Assembly (NCBI GenBank): GCA_008973525.1
Contig: WACJ01000520.1
Span: 2,496,037 to 2,560,036, forward strand
Origin: Stenopsyche tienmushanensis
Lineage: Eukaryota > Arthropoda > Insecta > Trichoptera > Stenopsychidae
Direction: 5' to 3'
Length of the DNA: 64,000 bases
Shown here: positions 24,620 to 36,650 of the stretch, in pieces
How positions within the stretch are numbered: the stretch's first letter is position 1
Layout of the letters: every line of letters begins with the position of its first letter
Program-made: the position numbers and the translations under genes
The notes under the pieces: model-generated
Seen by the model: the letters and a program-made list of their open reading frames with translations, nothing else
Told to the model about the DNA's origin: nothing
Databases searched by the model: none

Positions 24620-25033
24620 CACTTGGGTCTATTTTTATGCGATAGATACGTCCCACGGGGAGTTGCATATAAAAAATCGCATAAAAAATATTTAAACTAC
24701 ATAGAAAACTGAGGGTTCCGTTATTTTCTAATCAATGTGATGGAAAGTATCAAAAACCGCATAAAAAAAGTTTTTTTTACGCGATTAATTATTAATTCAG
24801 TGACATGCAATTCTTAATCTCGCGTTTGAATTTATAAGTACATGAAACAGAAGAGCTTTTTCCTTCAATCTGACAATTTTATCTTATACACACTTTAACG
24901 GTTGTAACTTGTACTACAGTTGTTCATTATAGATTTTTTTATGCGCATTCGCATAAAAAAAAGTGTTGTCCTTAAATTCTATTATATTTGAAAACCGCAT
25001 AACTTCAAAATCGCATAAAAACAGACCCAAGTG
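24620..25033. repeat. MITE family M, copy with both ends intact
   Basis: A 414-base element with 24-base terminal inverted repeats differing at one base. The left end starts CACTTGGGTCTATTTTTATG and the right end is its inverse ending GACCCAAGTG. TA flanks both sides (24618-24619, 25034-25035), as expected for a Tc1/mariner-type TA target duplication. An internal hairpin lies at 24935-24962, ATGCGCATTCGCAT within T7/A8. It has no coding capacity. Three more copies are at 1195, 14150 and 32719. It is probably mobilised by a Tc1/mariner-superfamily transposase not present here. Confidence 0.85.
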
Positions 25034-25920
25034 TATTATTTATGTGGACCTCATACCTAATGCTTGATGTCTCATACATAATATTTTTACAGCATATGTT
25101 GATGATTGATGTTATGAATCTCTATTTTGTACTCTATGAAAAAAAAAACATTTAAATATTGCACTTAAAACACTATTGAATTCCATTTTATCAAAGAGAA
25201 ATTGTATAAGATATAATTCTGTATTATTGGGTTTTCATTTTAGTCATAGATTTGTAATATCGCGATTTTTAAGCATGATTTATGAGATTTGCATGATATT
25301 TTGTTTCGTGGATGAGATTCACAATTTTTGTTGTCGTTGAAAGGTTCTACTTTATCTCAATTTTCATCTTTAAGCTTATCGATCAATCTGTGGCGAATTT
25401 GCGACTTTCATCTCGAGAACTATTTGCTCTATGACACCCGACATTTATAATGCATTAGATTTATGTATTTTTAGAAGGCCTTGTTGATTTTGTCTATCGA
25501 ATCAGTCAATTTTGACGTACACTAATGAAATTGAGGAGCGATAAAAATGCGGGGAATGTAATAAATTTAATCTGTTCGGAGCTGTTCGTAATTTTGCGCG
25601 GATAAAAACATACGTACGACGAGATATGTTCGAGTTTCTGTAAATTTCGGGAAGAAATTCGATTTTTTTCCCCCCCGAAAGAAAGGGAAGATTCCTCTTT
25701 ATATTTCGTTTTTGAAACGCGGTCGCCCTAAAGAGAGGAGGTGATCGCCGAAAGGGCAAAGGTCAGGATAATGGGGTTGGGTTCTGAGGAATTTCTTAAT
25801 CGTCAGCGGAAACTCTTTCGAAAAGGTATGAAAGGAGAGCTTGGATTCTTTTTAGTTTCAAACACACCCAAATGCGAAGAATTCGAATCGAAACCAATTT
25901 GAAAAAAAAAAACTTACGTT

Positions 25921-26477
25921 GAATCTTTCAATAAGGACGCTCCATTTTTAAATGTTAATAAAATAATTTGTGTATGAGATATCTACTCAATTTTTATTTT
26001 ATTTGAAAGAATATTTTATGGCATTTAATATAGAATATAATATCGTTCAAATGTCTGCAACGGCTTTGCTTTGTGGCGCGTATTTTGGAGGTCTAATTTT
26101 CGTTTGATTTTTTTGAGGACCGCCGAACGAGATAACCATGCCTTCAAATCGCTCATGAAAAATGTTCATCGTAGCATGCATTGTCTGGCACATAGTGCCA
26201 TCCTGTTGAAACCAAATGTCGTCGGTATCCATATCATCCAACAGCCACAAGAAGTTGCATATCATCAATATGATTTTTTTTGGGGGATCGTTTCTTGAAC
26301 GGTACATTGATTTTGAAAAAAATAAAATTTAGTGATTTGTACGTATTGTTCAACCCTCATACTTTCCATGATAATTTGCCATGTATCACTGAATAATCCA
26401 CTTTGAATTTGATAGATGTTGCTTTAATAACATGGCCGCTATAACCTAACAAACTTCAAGCGTCTTTATTGAAAGAC
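25921..26477 (-). mobile_element. Tc1/mariner-type family T deletion derivative
   Basis: Terminal inverted repeats: CTTTCAATAAGGACGCT at the left and its inverse AGCGTCTTTATTGAAAG at the right. On the minus strand, an ATG at 26369 begins MESMRVEQYVQITKFYFFQN, the N-terminal helix of a DDE_3-type transposase. The frame then jumps to LDDMDTDDIWFQQDGTMCQT, MNIFHERFEGMVISFGGPQK, the second catalytic Asp region (WFQQDGATCHTA). About two-thirds of the gene between these parts and the C-terminal third are missing. This is a non-autonomous internal deletion. Confidence 0.85.
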
Positions 26478-27142
26478 ATATGTACAATACGAATGCATCC
26501 GGTAGTAAATTTATGAGCCTGATAACATCGAATATTTCAATATCAGTTGATTGACTGATAATTCCAATAATTGATACATCTGTTGATATTTATCTCATAC
26601 ATATGTACAAATATTTCTTTTGAATGGGCAACAAAAAACAGATGTAGCATTCGTGTTTATTATTAAATATTTTTGTATGAAATCATGAATGTTTTATATT
26701 GCTATTGGATCGTCGGATAAACGAGGATTAATGCTGAAAAGCTGGTATAAAATGTAATTTGACGGGAATAGCCATTGCGTTGAACGTATAGGGTGCGAAT
26801 GGTGAGATTCGTCAGGGGAGTGGCGATGAAGCCTTCCGAAAACCTCTTCTTAACTGGAACTTGCCGGTCCGTTTTCGGTCTCGCAGGACCAATCCCCATG
26901 CTGGACCCGAAAAGGATATTGTTTTATTAGGATGATTTCATTTATTCTCCGGGTCCATCTGCTCGAAGGATACCATTGTTAGGCCATGTCTTCGTATACG
27001 CACTTGGAAGAAATAAGAAAATGAAAGAACTTTTCTGCGAAATTGAAGGACTTTTTTTTATCTTAATCTCAATTTTATTTTTTCCTTTTGCATGCCAAAA
27101 AATTAAGTTTCGAAATTTAACCAATTGATCCAGAGGAGATCA

Positions 27143-27400
27143 GTGAATCGGAGACAGAGATGGAGAGAGTCTTGCATATCATCATAAACTTGTACATAGA
27201 TGGCAAGGGCATTCTGTAAAGATACCCCTACACGTTTTAATATTGTCAAATATTGCAAAAAGCGATCCATAGCACTTCATTTTCAATGCCGTGCATTTAT
27301 TTGTTATTAAAATTAATGTGTGCTATCAATGGTGTTAAGGTTCATCTATTGATATACAAGCTTAACTCAAGCTGCGCGGTCCTGGGAGAAAAATGGATTG
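27143..27400 (+). repeat. Family B repeat copy
   Basis: GTGAATCGGAGACAGAGATG, ATACCCCTACACGTTTTAAT, GTGCTATCAATGGTGTTAAG and AAGCTTAACTCAAGCTGCGC with GGTCCTGGGAG. The first part also occurs at 22994-23055 and 45665. CCCCTACACGT is shared with 45717, 61949 and, inverted, 33216 and 52220. Confidence 0.65.
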
Positions 27401-27844
27401 GTTAATGCATGTATGTAACTTAATCAATGGGTTAAAATGGGTTTAAATCCAAATATTGGATAATACGCGTGTTGTTTAGGTTCTGCTTTGGTAAATGCAT
27501 TGAAAATCGAAAGCTCAAAATTAATGAGCGAGGATAGAATAGGGTATTATACTGACATCTTCCATTTCTGAGATAAGAAGTCCCAGCAACGCCGCTTTCT
27601 TCGGCGATTGCGTTCTGTTTTGTTCTGTTGGCTTATTAATTTTACTTTTAATTAATACGCTTAATTAAACATCGAATAACACGGAGGAAGGTGTCGATCG
27701 AGCTTTTGCGTGTTTTCTGCTCCATTGTGAGCACAGGGGGAAGTCGAATGTGAAACTTTTGAGATTTGATCGTGTAACACGAACGCTGTTGCCTTATTAT
27801 AAAACTCGAACGTCTAATTAAGAGGTTTGTGTTATAAAAAACAT

Positions 27845-28185
27845 TTGAGCGCTTGGAAACAGTGGCGTAACTATTAATTGACGAGCTTAGGCGACGCCCA
27901 GTAGCAGTAACTGTCTAATCTATGTATACATATATACAGTGCATGTATGTTTTTCAAATTGTTATATTAAAATTTCTCTACCGGTGATGTATTTACTACA
28001 CATCGACTCTAATGATGGGAATATCGATATGAAATATAATAGATACGGGGTTCAAAATGTTTGTATTCCTCTGTAATATAATTACGAATCATATAAAAAG
28101 TATTATAGTATATAAGTATTCATTTGCAGCGACGGAAAAAAATAATTTGTCGGGAAATCGGGAATTTTGCGAGTTTATCAGTCAC
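27845..28185 (+). repeat. Family C repeat copy
   Basis: GCGCTTGGAAACAGTGGCGT, TTTTTCAAATTGTTATATTA, CTCTACCGGTGATGTATTTA and ATAGATACGGGGTTCA, ending near TTTGTCGGGAAATCGGG. It is an inverted partner of 30170-30565, which lies about 2 kb downstream. Confidence 0.78.
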
Positions 28186-28615
28186 AAATGAACTTATTAG
28201 TAATTTTTGGTCAAATTTATATATGTAATTTCTTAAACTATTGAAAATTCTGTACATGTCCATGACCTCTCGGTTCTCAGAGAGGTCCGATTTTTTTTCT
28301 CCTAAAATTCATATGATCAGCTTATTTTAATCTAAAATATTTAGGGCGAGACTTTGGGTCGCGCAACAAGTATTAAAATTGTAAGAAGCACAGCGTTTTG
28401 GACTATTTTACTAACTTGCGCCGTTGGTCATATCAACCATTTATTCCGCATTCAATTTCTATAGACATTGCAGTATTTAAATGCTTGTTTAATATTAAAA
28501 AGATATTTTTAATACATTACTTTAACGCTTTGAGTGTCAAACCAAATCAAAAAAATACAATCTGCCAAACTTTAAACGTTGCGGATTTAAATAATTGTAT
28601 ATATCGGGATTAAAT

Positions 28616-30000
28616 TAAAATCTATAAAGCTGATTTTTAGTTTACAAGTAGTTTGTATAATTTTTTCTTAAATAAATGTCATCTACTTTCGATACAAGAT
28701 AGATATGGCTTCGGTAGACGTGGCTTAAGTTGTAGCGCGCGAACTTGATTGAAGTATTGCAGCTTTCAAAGCATCGCAGTATTAAGTATATATATAATAT
28801 TGTTTTTCAATTTCTTTTACATTCGTATTATATCATTCGAAAAAAATCGAGTCTCTTTCAATTATTTATAAGTGTGACATGAAAAGCGTCGCGCATTGAA
28901 AATATTAAATATTGTCGAATATCGCTCCATAAGAAACGTATCTTATTAGCAAAAGAGACATATCTTATTAGCATGCAGGGTCTTCGATGTATATTTTTTG
29001 CAATAATATTGATTCAAAGTCGAGAAGGCTGAAAATATAAGGAGATTGGACGAGAGCAAAAAGCTTCGAATTTCCCGTTCCTCCGTTCGGCGAAAACTCG
29101 CGGAGGCGCTGAAATTACGATCGAAATTTTCACGTATGTCGTAAAAATATAAAGTTTAAGAGTAAAAGTTCAATATTTGCGAGTGTAAAGAGCGATTTAC
29201 TCGGAAAAATCTTTTATTTTCCTTCGGAACGTTCTTCAAATAAGATAATTATGGCGTACAAGAGCGTTATTGCGTGTGATTGCCACGTATAAAACAATGC
29301 TATGTGGAAAATTCGTTGGAATGGATTTGATTTTCTTCATTTTTGCTCGACAATGATAAATATTATTGGAAAATTTGATACAATAATATTGTATTTGTGA
29401 ACAATATAGCGAAAAAATGAGAGAGAGCTGCTTGCAATTTATTTATTTGGGGGAAAGTTAACTTTTGCGACGAAAGCTTGGATATTTCATCTTTTCAAAT
29501 ATAAGGCATAAATATGTAAATTTGTGATTTTATTATCTTTGTATCATAATGATGACTTGCTATTACTGTTGATTTATTATCCTGATTTTTTTAATTCTTG
29601 TTCTTTCTTAAATAAAAAAAAAAAATTGCTATCGAATGTAAACAATCTCGATAGGAGATTTTCTCAGGGAAAAATGTAATATTAGGATGAGATTATATTA
29701 TATAAGGCAGGATCCACAAGTGAATGGCCAATTACCAATAAGAAGTCCCGCACGTTTATATTATCATTTCAGTATTAACACATTTTCGTCGGGGCACTTA
29801 GAACTATGTAACTTTAGCTTGAAAAATATGTCGTATTGATTTGATATAAATTTAAATTTCTTTCTAAGGAATACACACGTGTCAATGTTTTAATCACATA
29901 AAATATATCTAAATGTGATTCGTTGGCAAAAATTAGCAAATTGTATTTTTCTGGATATGAAGAAATACATATTTAGGCGATTAATATAGTTGTGTAGATG
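28616..30000. other. Stretch with nothing recognised
   Basis: AT-rich DNA with short reading frames only. There are no repeat matches to the rest of the window and no transposase or exon motifs that I can see. Confidence 0.5.
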
Positions 30001-30002
30001 AT

Positions 30003-30150
30003 GCGTGGGTCATCCGAAAGTAAGGTTACAATATTTATGCAGGATCGAAAAATGCTTGTATTTAATTGAAATTTATAGGATACTTCACAAATAAATCAAT
30101 GTAATCGCCATCAAGATCGAGATATTTTTGTAGTCGGGACATCAGCATCA
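30003..30150 (-). pseudogene. Mariner C-terminal fragment with terminal repeat
   Basis: The minus frame reads LMSRLQKYLDLDGDYIDLFV, the mariner C-terminus (family: ..LQKCLDLDGDYVEK). It runs into the end TCATCCGAAAGTAAGGTTAC at 30008. It is truncated by the family C copy starting near 30170. Confidence 0.75.
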
Positions 30151-30169
30151 GCATCTGCTGAGACACGGA

Positions 30170-30565
30170 CTGAAACTCGCGAAATTCCCGATTTCTCAAC
30201 AAATTATTTATTTTCGCCGCTGCATATGAATACTTATATACTATAATACTTTGATGTGTTTCATTATTATATTACGGAGGAATACAAAAATTCTGAACTC
30301 CGTATTTATTATATTTCATATCGATTTTCCATCATTAGAGTCGATGTGTAGTAAATACATCACCGGTAGGGAAAGGTTAATACAACAATTTGAAAAACAT
30401 ACATGCACTCTATATATGTATACATAGATTAGACAGTTACGCCACTGTTTTCAAGCGTCCAGATTTCAGCGGGAATTTCTCAAAAAAATTTCAATCCCGA
30501 ATTTTTCGAAATTACGTTTACTAATCCCGGGATTCATGAGCACCTAAAACTGTCCGGGACAACGA
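30170..30565 (-). repeat. Family C repeat copy
   Basis: Reverse-orientation copy of 27845-28185, extended by ACTAATCCCGGGATTCATGA and AAAACTGTCCGGGA, which match the left part of 23085-23360. TTAA is at 30377-30380, at the same junction as in the other copies. Confidence 0.78.
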
Positions 30566-31277
30566 AAAATGAATAATCTATTATTGCATACTTAAACATA
30601 TTCTTGAGTATCTTCTTTCATTGGATTAAAAGCGAATGTCTTCGAATATGAAAAATTCTATTTTCGACCTTAAGGTGACCGTAAATGCTGCCATGAATTT
30701 ATGTAATATTTTTTATTGGCCAAGAAACGGCTTTCTATATTATGTTAAAGGCCAACGTTTGAATTTATTTTGGTTATTATATTTTTTGTGGTTATTAAAG
30801 TAAAATTGATGGCGTCCTCCGTCTGTATTAAATGTTTGAAGAGTAGAATTTATATCGCAAAAAATCGATTGTTAATATTAGAACATCCCCATTTTTTGAA
30901 TATTGATGTAAAATGCTAGGTTTTATTATTTCTGAGTAATTAATTCCGTGGAAATTCTACTCGCCGAGGAGGCTGGAAATTATAAACTTTTCTTTTATAT
31001 CTTGATCTCGTCTATATCGATGATTGACAGTGACAAATTTAGAATCTTTATTTATGGTGGGCAGCATTTTGTAAGGAATTTATTCATCAGAATAACCTTT
31101 GCAGAACAATTTCGGCGGTGTTTCGACTGAAAGTTGTTGGAATTAATTAAATATTTAACGCCGGTCTTTCTCATTGTACAGTCGGAGGAATGTTTAGCCC
31201 GCTGCAGGAATTAATCGTTCTTTCTGCGGGACCACTGTTTGAAGGCACTGTATCTAACTTGTGTTTTATCATTTCAG

Positions 31278-31341
31278 GTCATGGAAACCAAAAATATGAT
31301 TTATATAGTTTCGGAGTACGCGAGCCAGGGTGAGATTTTCG
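31278..31341 (+). CDS. Sik2: Sik2 kinase exon (hinge region), internal exon 1 of 4 seen
   Basis: A 64-base exon between a CAG acceptor (31275-31277, after a pyrimidine-rich stretch) and a GTAAGC donor at 31342. It starts in phase 0 and ends with one base of a split codon. It encodes 21 residues beginning VMETKNMIYIVSEYAS and ending QGEIF. This is the beta-5/hinge and alpha-D start of a CAMK/AMPK-related kinase, the stretch that lines the ATP pocket and links the two lobes. The split G joins AC of the next exon to give Asp, making the GEIFDYI motif typical of salt-inducible kinases. The preceding exon should end with a sequence like NIIKLYQ. I did not find it in 1-31277, so it is either far upstream or missed by eye. 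The kinase identity is secure. The SIK1/2 class is inferred from the joined exons. Confidence 0.93.
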
Positions 31342-32105
31342 GTAAGCCCTTTTTTTTATTGTTTTTTCATCTTCACTCCTATTTATCTTGTTAATAAAGG
31401 TTGTACAAATGAAGTTAACCGCGATATGGCCGCTAAGTTTGTAATTTGTGATGATAACCACGGTGTTTTGCTCGAGAGGATCCCAAACGGTTTGTTCAGC
31501 TAACACGGTTTGTTAACCCTGGTGGATTACATCGAAAATGAGGAGTGGGAGACCTTGACAGTCACCCCATGCCGCCCCCACGACCACCCCCGAACAATCT
31601 CAAAAGTTAAGCAATGACGTCATAGCTTCCCTTCCATGGCATCCCAGCGATCGTGAAAAGCGGCACGCGATGCTATTTTCGATACTTAATAATGTGCATA
31701 CGTCATTCGATAACGGTTACAAGTGTACGTGAAGGCTGTTCGAGGGTCATTCGAGCTTTTTTTCTATATTTACATACATAAATAATTCACGATCGTGCTC
31801 TATGAAATTTATGAATTTCGGATAATTACACGCAAGTACGTCGATAGTATTTTTTTCAAATGGAATTCGTGTATATTGCCATAGGTCATGGGCCATTTAG
31901 GTTCATTACGTATTTAAGGGATGATAATCGATTAATAGGACCTATTGACAAAGGCTCAAACCAAATTTATGTGGGCTAAATCAATTGTGCCAAAAATACG
32001 TGCCTACGCCAATTCATGATTTTTTTATTCAAACAAGGCCCAGTTTTCCATTCTATTTTATCATTCAAATATGCATTTTTTCATCGAAACTATTGACTGT
32101 GTTCT

Positions 32106-32306
32106 GTGAACATGTTCGGGCATAGCATCGCAAGTGGTCCGAAACTCGGACCGGTTGGACACGGAAGCTTTGTAACCACTCTTTCCAATTTTAGAAGCGG
32201 AGAAAGAGCGTGTTCTCGCGGAATTTTAAATCTACGATTTAACACCCTGATTTGCACTTTGCGAGCCCGAATTACCCAGGTAGTTACCCTTTCGCACCCT
32301 ATATAG
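32106..32306 (+). pseudogene. LINE fragment, family E copy 1
   Basis: The frame contains HSIASGPKLGPVGHGSFVTT, matching the SGPKSGPVGH core of the four copies at 40985, 55890, 59575 and 61030. The longest copy (55890) adds ADHILWTCPG, typical of the zinc-knuckle region at the C-terminus of non-LTR ORF2. Confidence 0.6.
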
Positions 32307-32569
32307 CCGCTATTATGGAGCTCCATTGGGGACAAATTTGGACGCATCAGGGTGCTCGTTTAAAATAAGGTAATTTTCCTGCCGCACCCTTTATTTTGTT
32401 TAGTTTATTTCATTCTATATACTTGCTATGTACCCAAATTAGGATTCCTAGATTTCAGTTTGGTTCCTAATTTTATATGGGACTTCCAAACTTTCAGCCA
32501 AAAAGCATCAATTAAACATCATTTAATTTACTAAATTATATTCATATGCTCACAATTTAGCGTCCACAC

Positions 32570-32665
32570 AAATCCAGGATCGCGCAGCGTGAAAAAAGCT
32601 TGTATATCAATAAATGAACCTTAACACTGTCGATATTGTCGGGCCCCATAAAAACTTTTCAAATA
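32570..32665 (-). repeat. Family B repeat fragment
   Basis: CAGGATCGCGCAGCGTGAAA, AAGCTTGTATATCAATAAAT and GAACCTTAACACTGTCGATA, inverted relative to 62108-62175. Confidence 0.6.
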
Positions 32666-32718
32666 AAATGACGTTCGGTATCGGGCGGACTTTTAAGTTC
32701 AATTGGGCAGCGAAAAAT

Positions 32719-33153
32719 AATCGCATATTAAAAAATCGCATAAATAAGGGATAGGTTCCATTATTTTTAAAAACCGCATAACTTCAAATCAATGTGATGG
32801 AATGTATCAAAAATCGCATAAAAAAAGTGTGTAAAAACTAATATAAAAACAGGATACATATTAATTTTAGAATTGATTTATTAAAGTCTATTTTATTCGA
32901 TAATCGTATAAATGCAATTCTTAAGCTTTTGAGAAGAGTTGCCAGATTTAAAAACAGTTCCGTTCGCCCATCGCCCTATTACATTATAACGGTTGTAACT
33001 TGCACTAGTATTAATTTTAGATTTTTTTATGCGCATTTGCATAAAAAAGGCTTTATTCTCTATAGAAAAATGAGTGTTAGGTTCCATTATTTTTGAAAAC
33101 CGCATAACTTCAAATTCGCACAAAAAAGATCCGCATAAAAACAGATCCAAGTG
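32719..33153. repeat. MITE family M copy
   Basis: GGGATAGGTTCCATTATTTT, ATCAATGTGATGGAATGTAT, the internal palindrome-like ATGCGCATTTGCAT in T/A runs near 33025, and the right end CATAAAAACAGATCCAAGTG followed by TA. The left terminus is lost. Confidence 0.75.
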
Positions 33154-34311
33154 TATATAAATGATTAATGTGGCTTTCTACTATTTTTTATGATTTTAAG
33201 AAGATCGCCAACGACGTGTAGGGGTGTCTTTACGTGTCTGTCTTCGATTCACTAAACTCAGCACTTAATGTGCGTCTTCGTAGTTTATGTAGGATACCTC
33301 ATCGTATTTTATTCAAGTTCATATACTTAAGCTCTCAAACAATGTAATAAATCGGAGATAAACGATCTATAAGACAGGTAGATTTCTGGCGTCAGTTCGT
33401 GCGGCCGTCAATTGTAACATTATCAATTGAAATTGTTATTTTGTTTGGGATTTAATTCAAGTTGGATGTCCAAATGAAATTATAAAATCTGTCTAGCCTC
33501 AATTATTTCATTTCATTAAAAGCTCTATCTGAATGTAACGTTCATTCACTCCACAGAATAGATTTGAAGAGACATACGCGTGTCTAGACTTGATTGATTT
33601 TTTTTTTTTTTGGGACTCGGATGTATGGTCATTTTGACCTTTTTAGTGCTGTAGTTTCATAGTTATCATCTGTATATTTTAAATAAATATTTTATAAATT
33701 GAATTAAACGAAAGCTGCGTCGCTTTTGGGTCGGAGCTTTCGGCGAACTTCAAATCGGGTGAATAATTAAATAAGCGCTATGTGGGCTAAAGTAGGTTAA
33801 ATTTGATAGTCTTCAAATTGTAATTCAATATTTTTTATTGCTTTTTTTGTGTGGGGGGGCCAAAGCTTTCGCGGTCGTCAATTTTTAATCAGATTATGCG
33901 GAACGCTCTCAAAAATTTACACTCAAATTGAACAGAGAATTTTTCAGTGAGCTTTGGACGAAAAAAATCTGATCGTAATAAATAAGTAATTGTGCTTTGT
34001 TTTCGCCGTATTTTTCGTCTTTTTGTAACTTTTTTCGCGTTGAACAAATGTAGTTTAATTTCAGATTCTCTTTTGCTCCTCTTTTATATAGGTTGTACAG
34101 AAAATTCAGACCACCTTTGTTGCGTGTAATTGAATTTCACACCCAACTACGAGTGTAACATTTTCTATCTCCGAAATGGAAGATAAGCTGCTTCGTTTCA
34201 TGTGCATCCGTTTTTTGTAGGATATATTGTTCTTATCATAACGTACTTGAGACGAAGGACGTACGTTTTCTATCAGAAAACGCAACGTTGTGTGAAGCTC
34301 GAGGCATTGTA

Positions 34312-34857
34312 TAGGGTCTTTCAATAGAAACGCTTAATGTTTGTTAGGTTATAACGGCTATATTGTTGAAACAATAGCTGTCAAATTTATTGTAAATTAT
34401 ACAAAAATATATGGCAAATTATCATGGAAAGTTATAGCGTTGAACAATGTGTGCAACTTATTAAATTTTATTTTTAAAATCAGCGCCCCTTTCGAGAAAT
34501 GTTTCGCCAAAAATCTTTAACGACGTGGTCAATTTTGGATGAATGGGTGGTATTACCTTTAGACACATGCTGGCTTCTTAACGTGTGAGAACTCCATGGA
34601 AGTATTCTGCCACTTCTGACACCAATGTTGCGTGGTGGAGCGGTGATGCTCGCGGGACGTCTTCGGACCGCATGCCGTTGTTGGACCTCCCGAATACGTG
34701 CTACCAAACAAAGCCGTGGCGAATATTTGAACGATTTTATGGTCCCATACTTATTGCCATAAAATATTCTTTCAAATAAATGAAAAAATTAGTGGATATC
34801 TCACGCACGACTTGTTTTATTTACATTTAAAAATCGAGCATCCTTATTGAGAGGCCC
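34312..34857 (+). mobile_element. Tc1/mariner-type family T deletion derivative
   Basis: TA then GGGTCTTTCAATAGAAACGC at the left (34314), and GCATCCTTATTGAGAGGCCC at the right end (34838-34857). The ATG at 34424 begins MESYSVEQCVQLIKFYF and stops at 34477, matching the N-terminus of the transposase at 26369. The rest of the gene is unrecognisable. The sub-terminal sequence AAAGAATATTTTATGGC is shared with the other copy. Confidence 0.82.
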
Positions 34858-35919
34858 CACGTTATTCGTGGGGGATTTACGAAACGCTCGCTTGAAAGCG
34901 AAAATGGATCCATTTTGACAGGTGGAAAACTTTAGCCCGTCAAAGAAAATTTTCCATGCGGTTTTGTTTTTCCAACTCGCGCCGCGCTCCTCATTTAAAT
35001 AACATCGACGTGTTCTTGTTTTCCTTAGCTCTTGAGGAAGCGCAAAGTTGACACACGGATATAGTAGGCTAATACAACTGAGCTTCAAAGAGTCTATCTT
35101 ATATTTGCCAAAAATCTCAAATAATATTTTCATATCTAAAATTCCAAAGGCCTCTTTTATTACGCGCCGCGATTATGGAGCTCCAGAACTCATAACGTTC
35201 TCCGGGCGAATTCCGCACAAACACAACATTCTCCGCAGACGAAATCAACAAGGCCCTAATAACCTGATTAACACATTGCGGTCCGTTCACGCGTAAACGC
35301 GTGTTTTCGCGTGTTTTTTATATGAACTTTTGATGTAAAAAAAAAAATATCAACGCTATATTTTTTTCTAGTTTCGCCGAGAGATGATCTTATATATATT
35401 TAAGACTTGACTAAAAAATTAAAATTATTAAAAAAAAAAATTTTTCACTGGGAAATTGAACGACTAAACATGTGATCTCCCACATTTGCCCAAATTCTGC
35501 GGCCCGTAATGTGTTAATATCGACGACTGTAAATACTGGTCGTGTACGGGCGTCCTACAAATTTTAAGTCTCGCGAGGCATCTCAAGGTATTATGCTGAG
35601 CAATAAAGGCATAAAAAGGGCGATCAATTTTCCTTTATTACTCTATTTTCTGGAACATTATTATGGCGATTTGCATAAATTACGCAGCTTATAATGGCAA
35701 ATCGATCGAAATTTTAATGAATAATCGATTCGCTCAAATATTTCATATCATCGAACTGATCGCTGATGAACTGTAATATTTAGAGTGTTGAAAATTACCC
35801 TTTTCTATTGATCATATTTGGGCAAATCTGGATGAGTTCTCATAGTTAATCCGGGTTTGGCAGTTGGAATTGGTGTATTCATATCAATATGTATAAAATA
35901 GGTATTAAAAAATATTTCT

Positions 35920-35980
35920 TTTTCTACAAAAAAATATAGCGAATCACCGGTGAGTCCATGATGCTGTGTGTGTTTAAACT
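35920..35980 (-). repeat. Family F palindromic TTAA-associated end
   Basis: TTTCTACAAAAAAATATAGC then GAATCACCGGTGAGTC (palindromic core), with TTAA at 35974-35977. It is an inverted copy of 16515-16565. Confidence 0.55.
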
Positions 35981-36344
35981 ATTCTCAAGTTATTCATAAT
36001 CACTTAATTATTTAGTTAGTAAATTATATTATATATACAGTCAACCCTTCTATAGCGTCGAGATAGTCTCATTCGACATTGTCTCATTGTTACATTGTAA
36101 ATCTACTTAATTATAGTAATTAAGTACTGAAGGCAGCGACTGAAATTTAGTACCTATTTCTACATAGCTAATTTTTGTTTCGGTCAGTAATTATACAATG
36201 TAAATCAGGAAAGTCTACTAAGCTTTCAGCATCGCTGACATTAATGAAAATTTTCAGAACCAGAATCATTATACATATCGGCATTAAATTAAAATCTACA
36301 AAGTTGCTTTTATGTCTACAAGTAGTAAATGTTCTATTTGAATG

Positions 36345-36650
36345 TCCACACAAATTCAATTTATCTCAGGACCGCGCAGCGTGAATAAAGCTTGTATATC
36401 AATAAATGAACCTCAACACTGTTGATATTCTTAGGCTCCATAATAGAATCACTTTTGGTACCAGGTAGAGTTTTAAGTATATAATTAATTTTTGTGGTGT
36501 TCTATTATTTATTATGATTCTAAGAAGACCACCAACAATCTAAGAAGACCTCATCTAATAGTTTTCAACCGGATACGGACAAATTTCAGTATAATTTTAA
36601 AGCTTATCTTGGCGTCATCTGTTGATGATTGATGTGATGACTTTATGCTT
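36345..36650 (-). repeat. Family B repeat copy
   Basis: ATCTCAGGACCGCGCAGCGT, TATTATGATTCTAAGAAGAC and CTTGGCGTCATCTGTTGATG, inverted relative to 61990-62175 and 45780-46000. Confidence 0.7.

Noticed and set aside
1..31277. Upstream Sik2 exons (ATP-binding N-lobe, VAIKIID, NIIKLYQ)
   Set aside because: Looked for and not recognised. A short exon may have been missed, but none can be supported.
34480..34707. 75-codon Arg-rich minus-strand frame
   Set aside because: It lies within a + strand transposon relic whose start codon is at 34424. No mariner or other motif appears in the minus frame.
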